DNA of 64,000 nucleotides from Bacteroidales bacterium (GCA_017394765.1 JAFPXF010000074.1:1-64000); one strand, 5' to 3'. Numbered from the stretch's first letter, positions 54,306 through 63,153 are shown. Made by a program: numbers and translations. Notes: generated from the letters alone by a model not told the origin.

Positions 54306-55619
54306 CTATTTATGGTTCTCTTTGAACATCTTCAGCCGCTCCTCCAAAATCGGGAACTGGCGGCGCGGGGTGAGGGAGACGCAGGCGCGGAGGCCTTCGC
54401 CGCGCTCGCTGCCGCAGGTGACCAAGGAGATGGCGCTGATGCCGTAGTAGAGGAACTCGCGCAGCAACTCGTCGCTGGTCATACCCGGGTAGGCCACCGT
54501 GAAGTAGAAACCGTCGGCCAGCGCCTGGTCGCCGTCCTTGTCATAGACGATGACGAAGCCGTTGTCGGTGAAGAGTTTCTTCATGATGGCGGCTTTCTCG
54601 CCGTACTCCTTCACGTCGTCGATATAGTTGTAGGTGCCGTCGTTGCAGGCCTTGAGGATGGCGGCCATCGCGTATTGCGCGGAGTGGGACACGCCGGAGC
54701 TGATGGCATACACGGTGCCGTAGATGATGGCGCGTCCGAGCTTGGCGTTGTTGAAATAGGGCACAAGGTCGGGGAACTCGCGGCTGTACATCTTGTTGGA
54801 GAGGATGAGCAGGGCGATGCGCTCGCCGGCGTAGCTGAAGGCCTTGGAGCCGGAGATCATCAGCGCGTAGTTGTCGGTGTACTTGCCGACGGAGGGCTGG
54901 AAGGGCGGCACGCCGGGCGTGGAGATGTCGTGACGGAAGTCCATGCCGAAATAGGCGAGGTCCTCGAGCACGAACACGTCGTACTGGTTGGCGAGTTCGC
55001 CGATGATCTGGAGCTCTTCCTCGGTGAAGCAGATCCAGGAGGGGTTGTTGGGGTTGGAATAGATGATGGTGTGGATGTGCCCCTTCTGGAGGTAGCTTTC
55101 GAGTTTGGCGCGGAGCTTCTGGCCGCGGTGCTCATACACGTCGAAGGTCTCGTACTTGAGGCCGAGCACGCGGTGCTGTTGTTTCTGGACGGGGAAGCCG
55201 GGGTCTATGAACAGGGTGGTGTCGCGTTCCTTGCGGGCGCGCACGAAGGTCATGAAGGAGGCCATGCCGGCCATCATCGAGCCCACGGTGGGGATGCAGT
55301 TTTCAGGGTTGACATCGAGGTCGATGAAGTTCTTGACGAAACGGGCGGCCTCTTTCTTGAGGTCGGGGATGCCTTCGATGTCGGGGTAGAGGGCGGCGAC
55401 GCCTTTCTGGAGGGCCTGGATTTGGGCTTCGACGCCGACTTGGCAGGGCGGCAGACCGGGAATGCCCATCTCCATGCGGACAAACTCTTGGCCGGAGGCC
55501 TGTTCGATTTCGTTGATGAGGCGTTTCACCTCACGAATGGAGGCCTTTCCGACCTCCTGAATACCGCTGTTGGCGACAATCTTATCGACAATGTCAGCGG
55601 GAATGGGGGTGTTTTTCAT
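54306..55619 (-). CDS. PLP-dependent class I/II aminotransferase
   Basis: 437 residues. The PLP-site motif SGSKAFSYAGERIALL contains the probable Schiff-base Lys, preceded by YSNPNNPSW and EDLAYFGMDFRHD, as in fold-type I aminotransferases. N-terminal IPGLPPCQVGVEAQIQAL is the substrate-recognition part. Substrate cannot be told from sequence; aromatic or aspartate-type are plausible. Its start is preceded by a TATCTTTG box (55677-55684). Converges with the T9SS gene at its 3' end. Confidence 0.9.
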   Translation of the reverse strand: MKNTPIPADIVDKIVANSGIQEVGKASIREVKRLINEIEQASGQEFVRMEMGIPGLPPCQVGVEAQIQALQKGVAALYPDIEGIPDLKKEAARFVKNFIDLDVNPENCIPTVGSMMAGMASFMTFVRARKERDTTLFIDPGFPVQKQQHRVLGLKYETFDVYEHRGQKLRAKLESYLQKGHIHTIIYSNPNNPSWICFTEEELQIIGELANQYDVFVLEDLAYFGMDFRHDISTPGVPPFQPSVGKYTDNYALMISGSKAFSYAGERIALLILSNKMYSREFPDLVPYFNNAKLGRAIIYGTVYAISSGVSHSAQYAMAAILKACNDGTYNYIDDVKEYGEKAAIMKKLFTDNGFVIVYDKDGDQALADGFYFTVAYPGMTSDELLREFLYYGISAISLVTCGSERGEGLRACVSLTPRRQFPILEERLKMFKENHK

Positions 55620-55676
55620 ATAAAATGGTTATTTATAGAGTTATGACTTTGCTTTGGTTCGGGCGGCAAAGATACA

Positions 55677-55684
55677 AAAAAAAG
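55677..55684 (-). promoter_or_regulatory. Candidate -7 box of aminotransferase gene
   Basis: Minus-strand TATCTTTG, 58 bp before the ATG, immediately after the hairpin terminating the upstream lipoprotein gene. Confidence 0.5.
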
Positions 55685-55710
55685 GGCAACCCTGCCGGGT
55701 GCCCTTTTAA
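55680..55710 (-). terminator. Terminator of lipoprotein gene at 55730
   Basis: On the minus strand, AAAAGGGCACCC pairs with GGGTTGCCCTTTT around a short loop and is followed by T-rich sequence. It lies 20 bp beyond the stop codon. Confidence 0.7.
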
Positions 55711-55729
55711 CGTTGTTATGTCGGAAATA

Positions 55730-56086
55730 TTATCTTCTTCTCTTGTTGGGAGTAGCGTTGTTGATCTCCTTGACAGCTTCGGTTTCCACTTTTTCCAAAG
55801 CGGCGTTGCCGATGTTGTTGCCGGTTTGTTTGGCATGATCCTTCAAGGATTGATCTTCAGTCTTGGTGGTGGTGGCGGGCTTGTTGTTGTTCTTCTTTGT
55901 GGTGGTCGTTGTCTTGGCAGGAGCGGGAGCGGGCTCTTCAGCCACGACGGGTTCTTCCACGACGGGTTCTTCCACGATTTCTTCCACTACAACAGAGTCC
56001 ACAGCGGGTTTTTCGACAACTTTGTTCTTGTTGCCGCAAGCGACGAAGAGGCCTGCGCACAATAAAGCTAAAAATACTTTTTTCAT
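55730..56086 (-). CDS. Small low-complexity lipoprotein
   Basis: 118 residues. Lipobox LFVACGNKNK with lipidated Cys17. The middle is low complexity: repeated V-x-E-E/E-P-V-V units (VVEEIVEEPVVEEPVVAEEPAPAPAK) followed by a Thr/Lys/Asn tract (TTTTTKKNNNKPATTT). The C-terminus is helical and basic (KHAKQTGNNI..., ending NKRRR). Such Pro/Glu stretches often act as spacers holding a lipoprotein at the envelope; no enzyme domain is present. Next to another lipoprotein gene (39 bp apart) on the same strand. Confidence 0.65.
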   Translation of the reverse strand: MKKVFLALLCAGLFVACGNKNKVVEKPAVDSVVVEEIVEEPVVEEPVVAEEPAPAPAKTTTTTKKNNNKPATTTKTEDQSLKDHAKQTGNNIGNAALEKVETEAVKEINNATPNKRRR

Positions 56087-56124
56087 TGTGATGATAATTT
56101 AGGGTTGATAATTGGTGTCTTTAA

Positions 56125-56643
56125 TTACTTGGCAGGAACGTAGGTTAACGTGAAGGTGTAGGTGCCCTTGGCGGGAGCTTCATCGTCATTGAAGGTGTAG
56201 GCGATGACGAGTTCCTTGCTGGTGAGGCTCATGATCTTGCAGGATTCGGTCTCTTGGTCGTACATCATGTTGTTCTCATCATAGAAGAACGGGATCTGCA
56301 TGTTCAGCGTGGAGTTGTCAGCGGAAAGGTTCCAGTTGGCAACAACTGTGGACTGATAGCCATAATCCGGAGCGGTCTTGGTGCCGGGATCGATGGTCAT
56401 GATGCCGTTTTCTTGGAAGGTGATGATGTCGTCCATCTCTTCTTCATAGAGATAACCGTCCATCAGGTTGGCTGTGGTACGTCCGGAGTTGAGCAAATAA
56501 CCGGGTTCGGAGGTGGCAGCGGAAAGCACCCATCCCTTGGTTTGTCCGGTCAGGAGTTCGGTGTAAGTCTTGTCACCACCGCAGGAGGTGAAACCGAGAA
56601 CGATCATGGCAGCGGCTGCCAGTACTAAAAAAGTTTTTTTCAT
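56125..56643 (-). CDS. Lipocalin-like lipoprotein, 172 aa
   Basis: Signal segment ends in the lipobox GFTSCGG (Cys21). The mature part opens YTELLTGQTKGWVLSAATSEPGY and is beta-rich with alternating pattern (FQENGIMTIDPG, ANWNLSADNSTLNMQIPFF), in line with Bacteroidota lipocalin-like domains. No active-site residues visible. A minus-strand TATTTTTG box is at 56702-56709. The function is unknown; it may bind a small ligand at the envelope. Confidence 0.7.
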   Translation of the reverse strand: MKKTFLVLAAAAMIVLGFTSCGGDKTYTELLTGQTKGWVLSAATSEPGYLLNSGRTTANLMDGYLYEEEMDDIITFQENGIMTIDPGTKTAPDYGYQSTVVANWNLSADNSTLNMQIPFFYDENNMMYDQETESCKIMSLTSKELVIAYTFNDDEAPAKGTYTFTLTYVPAK

Positions 56644-56701
56644 TTTGATGTTGGTTTAGAGTGTTAATAAATGAATTTTCTTCTTCTGCTAAAAAAGCGC
56701 G

Positions 56702-56709
56702 CAAAAATA
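56702..56709 (-). promoter_or_regulatory. Candidate -7 box of lipocalin-like gene
   Basis: Minus-strand TATTTTTG, 59 bp before the ATG. The 292-bp gap to exbB otherwise holds only AT-rich DNA including a TACTTTTA near 56806 (possible weak exbB box). Confidence 0.4.
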
Positions 56710-56935
56710 TATTTTTTACAAATACCAATACTCTTAAAAAAACATAAAAATGCACAGTTGAAAAAAAAAGGCGAAAAAAAGTGATGTGTGTGATAAAAAA
56801 AATTGTACTTTTACCGCCTTAAAATGAAAGTGTGGAAAATTAGGGCCGGGAGGGTTGGTTGCACTTGCAAAATATTGAAAATTAATACAATAATACAAAT
56901 CCAAAATTATCAAAAATCAAAACTACAAAGTTATT

Positions 56936-57745
56936 ATGAAAAAGCTTATCGTCTCACTTACCGTTTTAGGTTTCTTGACCTTCGGTATCGCAAACACTTC
57001 ATTTGCCCAAAAAGACCAAAAAAAGGATGCTCCCACTGAACAAGTGGTGGATTCCGCAGCCGAGGCCGCTCCTGTGGCACAGGCTGAGCTGACTGAAGAT
57101 CCTGATGACGCCATCAGCCAAGGCCTTCACTACACGTTGAAGGACAAGTTCATCCAAGGTGGCGCAGTCTGGATGACCCCGGTGCTCATCTGCTTGATCC
57201 TGGGTCTCGCATTCGTGATCGAGCGTATTTTCTATCTGAACCTCTCCTCCGTGAACTCCAAGAAGCTGCTGAACAAGCTTGAGGATGCTCTCAAGAACGG
57301 TGGCATCGAGAAGGCAAAGGAACTCTGCCGCGACACCAAGGGACCCCTTGCCGCAGTCTTCTATCAAGGCCTCGACCGCTATGACGAAGGTCTAGACTCT
57401 GTTGAGAAATCTGTCGTCTCCTACGGTGGCGTCCAAATGGCTAAACTCGAAACCAACATGCAGTGGATTAGCTTGTTCATCGCTCTTTCCCCGTCATTGG
57501 GATTCTTGGGCACCGTCATCGGCATGGTCCAGGCATTCGATGATATCGAGCGCGCAGGTGATATCTCCCCGACCATCGTCGCCGGCGGTATGAAAGTGGC
57601 TTTGTTGACCACCGTCTTCGGTTTGATCTCCGCCATGATCCTGCAAGTGTTCTACAACTACCTCCTCACGAAGATCGATGGCATCGTCAACGATATGGAA
57701 GACGCCACCATCTCCTTCATGGACATTTTGGTGAAGAACAAATAA
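56936..57745 (+). CDS. exbB: ExbB/TolQ/MotA-type proton channel
   Basis: 269 residues. An N-terminal signal-like helix (LIVSLTVLGFLTFGIANTSFAQ) and acidic linker are followed by the ExbB core: TM at WMTPVLICLILGLAFVIERI, LSPSLGFLGTVIGMVQAF, and IVAGGMKVALLTTVFGLISAM. It forms a pentameric stator that uses the proton gradient with ExbD to energise TonB-dependent transport. First of four same-strand genes: ExbB, a membrane protein, ExbD, ExbD. Confidence 0.93.
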   Translation: MKKLIVSLTVLGFLTFGIANTSFAQKDQKKDAPTEQVVDSAAEAAPVAQAELTEDPDDAISQGLHYTLKDKFIQGGAVWMTPVLICLILGLAFVIERIFYLNLSSVNSKKLLNKLEDALKNGGIEKAKELCRDTKGPLAAVFYQGLDRYDEGLDSVEKSVVSYGGVQMAKLETNMQWISLFIALSPSLGFLGTVIGMVQAFDDIERAGDISPTIVAGGMKVALLTTVFGLISAMILQVFYNYLLTKIDGIVNDMEDATISFMDILVKNK

Positions 57746-57806
57746 CAAGCACTGTCTTGTTACATTATCATCATTATATATACAATAATTATAATTTTCA
57801 TTTGTA

Positions 57807-58754
57807 ATGAAGAACAAGATCCTTAACATCATCATATTTGCAGTTGCCATCTTGGATTGCATTCTTGCCCTCTTCTTCGCCTTTAGGTTTGATACGGACA
57901 AGAAGGACAATTTCATCCAAGAGCAGCAAGTCCAGAACGCATGCCCCGCGTTGATCAATGACTTGCAGGCTGCAACCCCTGAGACCCTCTCCAAAGTCGT
58001 GGAGACCTACCAGGCCGATATGCGGTCTTTCGGTGACTCCTTGAATGCAGTTCAACTGCAAAAAGACATTCTTTACACCTATCTCCAGGATCTGAAGAAC
58101 TTGGACGAGACTTCTTTCGATGCATATAAGGCTGGCTTCGCAGAACGCGCCGAAGGCCTCTTCGCCAAATGCGACAAGAAAAAGGAATATGTGGACGGCT
58201 TTAACCAAGTCGGCAACTTCAAATCCCTTGAGTCGTATATCAATAAGGTGGAAAAGGAATACTTGGCCCTGAAACAGTCTTATCTGCTTGACAGACAATA
58301 TGTAAAGGCTGCCAATGGATTGATTTCCAAAGCCGACATGATCAACACCACGGCATCCGAGACCAAGAAAGCCAACGATTTGAAGGCTCTGCAAGACGAT
58401 CTCAAGCAATTCAAGTCCAATGCCAAATTGGAGAATGTGTTCATCCTCATTGCCTATCTGTTGGGTGGTGTCACGCTCTTCTTGATGCTCTTCTTCGCAT
58501 TGACGAGAATCGTCAAGGAGTTCAGAACATCCTACAAGATCCTGATCGTGCTGGCCCTGTTCGCAGTGATTGTCTTCATCGGCTATGCCATCGGCTCCCC
58601 GGTGTTGACGCCCAATGCTATCAAGGCAGGCTTGACCTCCACAGGCTTCAAGATGGTCAACGCCGCTGCTTTCACCCTTTATGTCACCATCTTCGGCGCC
58701 ATTCTCGCCATCCTCGTGACGAGCATCGTGAGTGCCGTTAAAAACAGGAAATAA
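57807..58754 (+). CDS. Membrane protein of the Exb operon
   Basis: 315 residues. An N-terminal membrane helix (IIIFAVAILDCILALFFAF), a ~180-residue Lys/Glu/Asp-rich helical extracytoplasmic region, then three membrane helices (LIAYLLGGVTLFLMLFFAL, ILIVLALFAVIVFIGYAIG, LYVTIFGAILAILVTSIV). It lies 61 bp after exbB and 2 bp before exbD. An unrelated-looking membrane protein between exbB and exbD is a recurring Bacteroidota arrangement (from memory); it may be a third stator subunit or assembly factor. No known domain recognised. Confidence 0.65.
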   Translation: MKNKILNIIIFAVAILDCILALFFAFRFDTDKKDNFIQEQQVQNACPALINDLQAATPETLSKVVETYQADMRSFGDSLNAVQLQKDILYTYLQDLKNLDETSFDAYKAGFAERAEGLFAKCDKKKEYVDGFNQVGNFKSLESYINKVEKEYLALKQSYLLDRQYVKAANGLISKADMINTTASETKKANDLKALQDDLKQFKSNAKLENVFILIAYLLGGVTLFLMLFFALTRIVKEFRTSYKILIVLALFAVIVFIGYAIGSPVLTPNAIKAGLTSTGFKMVNAAAFTLYVTIFGAILAILVTSIVSAVKNRK

Positions 58755-58756
58755 TC

Positions 58757-59344
58757 ATGGCAAAAAGAAAAACACCGGGACTGAATACGGGTGCAATGTC
58801 AGATATTTCATTTCTGCTGTTGACCTTCTTCTTGTTGACCTCTTCCATCAACACGGAGCAGGGTATCCCTCGTAAGCTTCCGCCCCCAAAAGCCGATGAC
58901 ACCAAAGAACAGAAAGTCGATATCAATAAACGTAACGTCTTGAATGTCTTGGTGAACTTCCGCGACGAGATCTCTGTCAACGGGGACGTGATCATGATTT
59001 CCGAACTGAAGGAAAAAGCGAAGGTATTCTTCTCCAACCCTACCAACGACCCCTCCCTGCCCGAAAAGCAGAGCAAGTCCATCGACGGCATCGGTGACTT
59101 TGCCGTGTCCAAGGGCGTTGTCTCCCTGACCAACGACCAAGGGACGAGTTATAACATGTATGTGCAGGTGCAGAACGAGTTGCAGCGCGCTGTCAACGAG
59201 CTGCGCGACGAGACGGCGCTCCAATATTTCGGCAAGAAATATTCTGTGCTCGACTCTGCCGCACAACGTGCTGTCACCCAAGCCATACCTATGAGCATTT
59301 CCGAGGCTCCCCCTATCGATTACAGCAACACGGGCGCCAAGTAA
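58757..59344 (+). CDS. exbD: ExbD/TolR-type biopolymer transport protein (first copy)
   Basis: 195 residues. The cytosolic start TPGLNTGAMSDISFLLLTFFLLT contains the conserved membrane Asp (Asp16), then a periplasmic domain. Starts 2 bp after the preceding gene. The periplasmic part is longer than in the second copy and includes DVIMISELKEKAKVFF. Works with ExbB. Confidence 0.92.
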   Translation: MAKRKTPGLNTGAMSDISFLLLTFFLLTSSINTEQGIPRKLPPPKADDTKEQKVDINKRNVLNVLVNFRDEISVNGDVIMISELKEKAKVFFSNPTNDPSLPEKQSKSIDGIGDFAVSKGVVSLTNDQGTSYNMYVQVQNELQRAVNELRDETALQYFGKKYSVLDSAAQRAVTQAIPMSISEAPPIDYSNTGAK

Positions 59345-59362
59345 CCTAAAAACATCAAGATT

Positions 59363-59851
59363 ATGTCAAGATTCAAGAAAGCTGGAAACAAAGAGACACC
59401 CGAACTCAACATGGGTTCCATGTCTGATATTATCTTCATGTTCCTTTTCTTCTTCATGGTGATCACCACGATGCGTGAGGCCTCCTTGAAAGTCCATTTC
59501 AACCCGCCTCAAGCTACTGAAATCCAGAAATTGGAGAAGAAATCCCTTGTGGCCAACATCTATGTGGGCGCGCCTATCAGCAAGAACGAAAACACCTTGC
59601 CTCCCGGCGAGGTCTCCGTTCAGCTGAACGACCAAACCATCAAGTCGGAGGATCTTGTTGCCGACGTCCGTGACTTCATCGGAACCGAGAAGGAGTCCCG
59701 CGATGCCAACGAGCGCGACAAGCTGACCTTCTCCCTCAAGGTGGACAAGGATGTTCAAATGCGCTATGTGAATACGATCAAACAAGAGCTGCGTAAGAAC
59801 AACGCTCTGAAAATCAACTATGCCGCTGGTAAAAAGGCGACAGGACAATAA
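59363..59851 (+). CDS. exbD: ExbD/TolR-type biopolymer transport protein (second copy)
   Basis: 162 residues. PELNMGSMSDIIFMFLFFFMVITTM carries the conserved membrane Asp22, followed by a periplasmic part with the C-terminal KVDKDVQMRYVNTIKQELRK. It differs clearly from the first ExbD, suggesting a heterodimer rather than a recent duplication. Gap of 18 bp from the first copy; the operon ends with the hairpin at 59862-59890. Confidence 0.92.
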   Translation: MSRFKKAGNKETPELNMGSMSDIIFMFLFFFMVITTMREASLKVHFNPPQATEIQKLEKKSLVANIYVGAPISKNENTLPPGEVSVQLNDQTIKSEDLVADVRDFIGTEKESRDANERDKLTFSLKVDKDVQMRYVNTIKQELRKNNALKINYAAGKKATGQ

Positions 59852-59861
59852 GAAACCACTT

Positions 59862-59893
59862 TGCCCGGCGGGGATCCTATCCGCCGGGCATTT
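59862..59893 (+). terminator. Intrinsic terminator of Exb operon
   Basis: TGCCCGGCGG (59862-59871) pairs with CCGCCGGGCA (59881-59890) around a 9-base loop, followed by TTT. It lies 11 bp beyond the last stop. Confidence 0.8.
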
Positions 59894-59935
59894 GTAAAGT
59901 TTTGATAAATCAATATTAACCTAAATTATTAAATT

Positions 59936-61990
59936 ATGAAGAAACTATTACTTGCTGTTATTGCCCTCTTCTTCTTGGGCACCGTTTTTTCCCAACAAAC
60001 GGCAGTGAAATTGACCAGACAAGAAGCTGCCAAACTGCACGTCAGCGTGCCTTTGCATCAAACACAGTCTGCCACTCCGCAAAATTATTCTCCGAAGAAT
60101 TTGCGCGGCAACACCCTTCCTTACTATGCCATCGGTCAAACCCGTTACGACCTTCAGACCAACGGTTCCATGGCCCAGCGTTTGATTACGTTCAATGATG
60201 GTACCTCTGCCGCAACTTGGACCACTTGCGGAACCGCTTCTTCCTCCCGTGGTTCCGGCTATAACTATAACAATGGCTCCTACTGGACACAAGGTTTTGG
60301 CTCCGGCGCTCCGATGGACAGAATTGAAACTGTCCGTACGGGCTGGTCTGCCATTGCCCCGCTGGGTGACAATGGCGAAATTGTCGTTGCCCACAATGGT
60401 TCCACAGGCCTTGTGATCAACCTTCGTCCCAACAAGGGTACGGGCGCATGGATCCAGTCTGTCCTCACCGGCCCCACTGTGTTCGACAGTACGCTGAATA
60501 CCAACAGCACCGCTCTCTTGTGGCCCTCCATCGCCACCAATGGCAACACTATCCACTTGATCGCTTGTACGGAGTCTGACGCCGGTTCCTATTATCAAGG
60601 CATCCAGACCTGCTTGGTGTACTATAAAGGCACCTATAATCCTTCTGACAACACCATCAACTGGGAAAATCCCCGCGTTGTCGCTGATATGAACGATCAT
60701 CTCGATTGGTTCAACTCTTTCAATGGTGACGAATATGTGATTGCCGCCAAAGGCAACACTGTCGCTATCGTCTATGCCGGCGCCTGGACCGACGCTTTCT
60801 TGTGGAAGAGCACCGATAATGGCACGAACTTCACCACTACCACGATTGTGAACTCTGTTGTTCCCGACAATTTCAACGATGCTATCCACTTCCTCGACAC
60901 AGTTTCCCCCAACTATGTGACGGACGGCTCTTCCGCTGTCGCTATTGACGACAATGGCAATGTGCATGTCGCTTTCGGCATTACTGCTGTCGCCAATCCC
61001 GAACTCGGCGATGGCTATATCAGCCTCTACTATGCTATTGATGGCTTGTTGTATTGGAACGAGACCATGCCGACCATCTCCGCCGGCGTGCCCGAACAAC
61101 TCGATCCGGATTCCCTTATGAACCATGGCTATACTGTTTTCACACGCGCCGACCTTGATGGCGATGGCAGTGTCTATTATTACAATGGCTCTGGCGACGA
61201 GTTGTATTCCTTCGGTGACTATCACCGTGTGGGTATGACCTCTATGCCTTCTTTGGCTACCGATGGCAATAATGTGTATATCATCTATGCTTCCGCACTT
61301 GATTTCCCGTTTATGGGCACAGACGATGCCGGTACAGTCAGATACTATCGTGGTATCTTCGGTGCCAAGTCCACGGATGGCGGTTCCTCCTTTGGAGACA
61401 ACATCAGCTGGATCTCCTATAACAAGTCCTGCTACTATGTGAATTGGGATCAGTATGACTGGACCAGTGATGCTTCCGAATGGGATGAATCAAGCATTGA
61501 GATGGATGGCGAAAACGTCTATCCTTCCCTTGCTCAGAATGTCGTCAACGGCAAGCTGAATATGATCTGGCACAGCGACTACTTCCCGGGCAATGCGGCA
61601 GGTGGTGTTTCCCAAAACGACCCGACTTTGGTGCTCCACACCCAAATTGATGCCAACCAACTCGGTTTGTATAACAATGTTGAGGAAATCCCGCAAGGCC
61701 TCTGGATTGACACTTGGACTGGCATTGCCGACAACACCCTGTCTGGCATGCAGCTCTATCCGAACCCTGCTTCCGACGTTGTGAACGTGATCTTCTCTTC
61801 CCAGGAGACCGCTAACGCCCAGCTCACCATCTTCAACTTGATGGGACAACAAGTGTATAGCGAGAACATCGCTATCGCAGAAGGCGACAATATCGTGAAA
61901 ATCAACACCTCTAACTTCCAAGCCGGTGTCTATATGGTGAACATCAAGTCCAACCAAGGCACCACCACCCAAAAGTTGATCGTGAGATAA
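59936..61990 (+). CDS. T9SS-secreted protein with Asp-box repeats, 684 aa
   Basis: Signal peptide KLLLAVIALFFLGTVFSQ, then a large beta-propeller-like region with Asp-box motifs (KSTDNGTNF, KSTDGGSSF), repeated DGD/GNTV segments and a DRADLDGDGSVYYYNGSGDE calcium-binding-like loop. Asp boxes occur in sialidases and other propellers; catalytic sialidase Arg triad was not identified. The type A sorting domain starts at MQLYPNPASDVVNV and ends GVYMVNIKSNQG. Expressed after the Exb operon but with its own promoter probably, because a terminator intervenes. Ends with the hairpin at 62012-62041. Confidence 0.82.
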   Translation: MKKLLLAVIALFFLGTVFSQQTAVKLTRQEAAKLHVSVPLHQTQSATPQNYSPKNLRGNTLPYYAIGQTRYDLQTNGSMAQRLITFNDGTSAATWTTCGTASSSRGSGYNYNNGSYWTQGFGSGAPMDRIETVRTGWSAIAPLGDNGEIVVAHNGSTGLVINLRPNKGTGAWIQSVLTGPTVFDSTLNTNSTALLWPSIATNGNTIHLIACTESDAGSYYQGIQTCLVYYKGTYNPSDNTINWENPRVVADMNDHLDWFNSFNGDEYVIAAKGNTVAIVYAGAWTDAFLWKSTDNGTNFTTTTIVNSVVPDNFNDAIHFLDTVSPNYVTDGSSAVAIDDNGNVHVAFGITAVANPELGDGYISLYYAIDGLLYWNETMPTISAGVPEQLDPDSLMNHGYTVFTRADLDGDGSVYYYNGSGDELYSFGDYHRVGMTSMPSLATDGNNVYIIYASALDFPFMGTDDAGTVRYYRGIFGAKSTDGGSSFGDNISWISYNKSCYYVNWDQYDWTSDASEWDESSIEMDGENVYPSLAQNVVNGKLNMIWHSDYFPGNAAGGVSQNDPTLVLHTQIDANQLGLYNNVEEIPQGLWIDTWTGIADNTLSGMQLYPNPASDVVNVIFSSQETANAQLTIFNLMGQQVYSENIAIAEGDNIVKINTSNFQAGVYMVNIKSNQGTTTQKLIVR

Positions 61991-62011
61991 CGATTTATTA
62001 TGACTATATAA

Positions 62012-62041
62012 AAAAGCAGGTCGAAAGGCCTGCTTTTTTTT
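62012..62041 (+). terminator. Intrinsic terminator of T9SS gene at 59936
   Basis: AGCAGG pairs with CCTGCT around a TCGAAAGG loop, followed by TTTTTTTT; preceded by an A-tract. Lies about 24 bp beyond the stop. Confidence 0.85.
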
Positions 62042-62076
62042 ATGCAATAGATTGAATTTGTCCGATGTTGTGGAAC

Positions 62077-62098
62077 CGTCACAATGTGGCGGCTCTAC
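62077..62098. repeat. Partial GTAGAGCC-type hairpin
   Basis: CCGTCACA pairs with TGTGGCGG (one G-U), followed by CTCTAC, the same right arm as the hairpins at 31758-31785 and 36705-36732, but without the left GTAGAG. It lies just beyond the stop of the gene at 62100-63053. Confidence 0.5.
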
Positions 62099-62099
62099 A

Positions 62100-63053
62100 T
62101 TAATTGAATTTCCTTCTTAACAAGTCGCAAAGAGAAAGGTATGTGGTGGAGGTGCTGTCCCAATAGTATTTCTGTTTGAGCGTTTCAAGCGTGTTGAAGG
62201 CCTCCTCCATATTGCGGCATTGGTTAAGGCTGGTAATGGCCGCGCTGAATTCCTCGCCTTTGTTGTTGAACAGCTCCTTGATATAGGTGAATTTATCGTT
62301 GATGGAGATGGCTTTGGTCAAATCGGAGACCTTGGCGTTCTGGAATTGTGCCCCCAACGAGTGGTCTTCGCCTTGTTGTTGGAAGAGATCGTTCAAGGAA
62401 CGCTTGGGAGTGGCTTGGAAACGGGAAGGAGAAGGCTCCTTGGGCATGAATTGCAAAAGGTCGTCCTCGTCGGAGGGTTGGTTGCGTTTCTGCTCTTCCT
62501 CCTTGCGACGCTGTTCCTCGGCGAGGCGCTTCTGCTCCTCTTCCTTGCGGCGTTGCTCTTCGGCGAGACGCTTCTGCTCCTCTTCCTTGCGGCGTTGCTC
62601 TTCGGCGAGGCGCTTCTGCTGCTCCTCCTTGCGGCGTTGCTCTTCGGCGAGGCGCTTCTGCTCCTCTTCCTTGCGGCGTTGTTCCTCGGCGAGGCGTTTC
62701 TGCTCTTCCTCCTTGCGGCGTTGTTCCTCGGCGAGACGTTTCTGCTTTTCTTGTCCCATTTTGAGGGCTACTTCCCGCTCGGAGGGGTCGTGAATGGCGG
62801 AATAGCTTTCGTGATCCGTGTCAAAAAAGAGGTCCACATCTTCCTCGATTCCTTGGTAAACCTCGTAATTCTGCCCTTTGACAGGTGCATTGTCAGTTGT
62901 TTTAGGGGCTTGGTTCATCTGCAAGAGCTCGTATATGTTTCTCATCTTTTCCAAGGCAATGTCTTTCTCGATGGCAGGCAGGGAGAGCCCTCCCTTGCAG
63001 ACAAGTTCAAGTTGTTCAAGAATTTCGATTAATTGTTCAAAAGATTTTTGCAT
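62100..63053 (-). CDS. Coiled-coil protein with six KRLAEEQRRKEEE(E/Q) repeats
   Basis: 317 residues from ATG 63053 (the upstream frame to 63140 crosses the promoter). The N-terminal ~90 form a helical domain (FEQLIEILEQLELVCKGG). Then an exact or near-exact 14-residue repeat (KRLAEEQRRKEEEQ, six copies; the third ends EEQQ) gives a long charged single helix. The C-terminal ~110 (FQQQGEDHSLGAQFQNAKVSDLTKAISINDKFTYIKELFNN) resembles a conserved Bacteroidota helical domain. The DNA repeats are 42 bp and vary little, so copy number may change by slippage. No signal peptide; probably a cytosolic scaffold. Divergent from tdk. Confidence 0.65.
   Translation of the reverse strand: MQKSFEQLIEILEQLELVCKGGLSLPAIEKDIALEKMRNIYELLQMNQAPKTTDNAPVKGQNYEVYQGIEEDVDLFFDTDHESYSAIHDPSEREVALKMGQEKQKRLAEEQRRKEEEQKRLAEEQRRKEEEQKRLAEEQRRKEEQQKRLAEEQRRKEEEQKRLAEEQRRKEEEQKRLAEEQRRKEEEQKRNQPSDEDDLLQFMPKEPSPSRFQATPKRSLNDLFQQQGEDHSLGAQFQNAKVSDLTKAISINDKFTYIKELFNNKGEEFSAAITSLNQCRNMEEAFNTLETLKQKYYWDSTSTTYLSLCDLLRRKFN
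62490..62741 (-). repeat. 42-bp tandem repeat, six copies
   Basis: Six in-frame copies encode the KRLAEEQRRKEEEQ unit in the coiled-coil gene. Third-position differences are few, so it is a candidate variable-number tandem repeat. Confidence 0.85.
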
Positions 63054-63070
63054 TTTATGGCGATTAATGG

Positions 63071-63100
63071 TTTGACAAAAGCGAAATAATGTTAATTTTG
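63071..63100 (+). promoter_or_regulatory. Candidate promoter of tdk
   Basis: TTTG at 63071-63074, an 18-bp spacer and TAATTTTG at 63093-63100: both consensus elements are near perfect. The ATG at 63154 lies 53 bp downstream. Confidence 0.6.
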
Positions 63101-63118
63101 CCGTTTCAAAAAAACGGC

Positions 63119-63126
63119 CAAAAATA
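63119..63126 (-). promoter_or_regulatory. Candidate -7 box of the coiled-coil gene
   Basis: Minus-strand TATTTTTG, 65 bp before the ATG at 63053; overlaps the leader region of tdk on the other strand. Confidence 0.4.
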
Positions 63127-63153
63127 CAAAATTCTTTCATTCAAAAAAGAGAA

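Noticed and set aside
54312..55646. 444-residue open frame on the plus strand
   Set aside because: Antisense to the aminotransferase; Val/Gly/Glu/Ala-rich shadow composition.
62490..62741. CRISPR-like regular repeat
   Set aside because: Repeats are adjacent without spacers and encode a 14-residue unit in frame.
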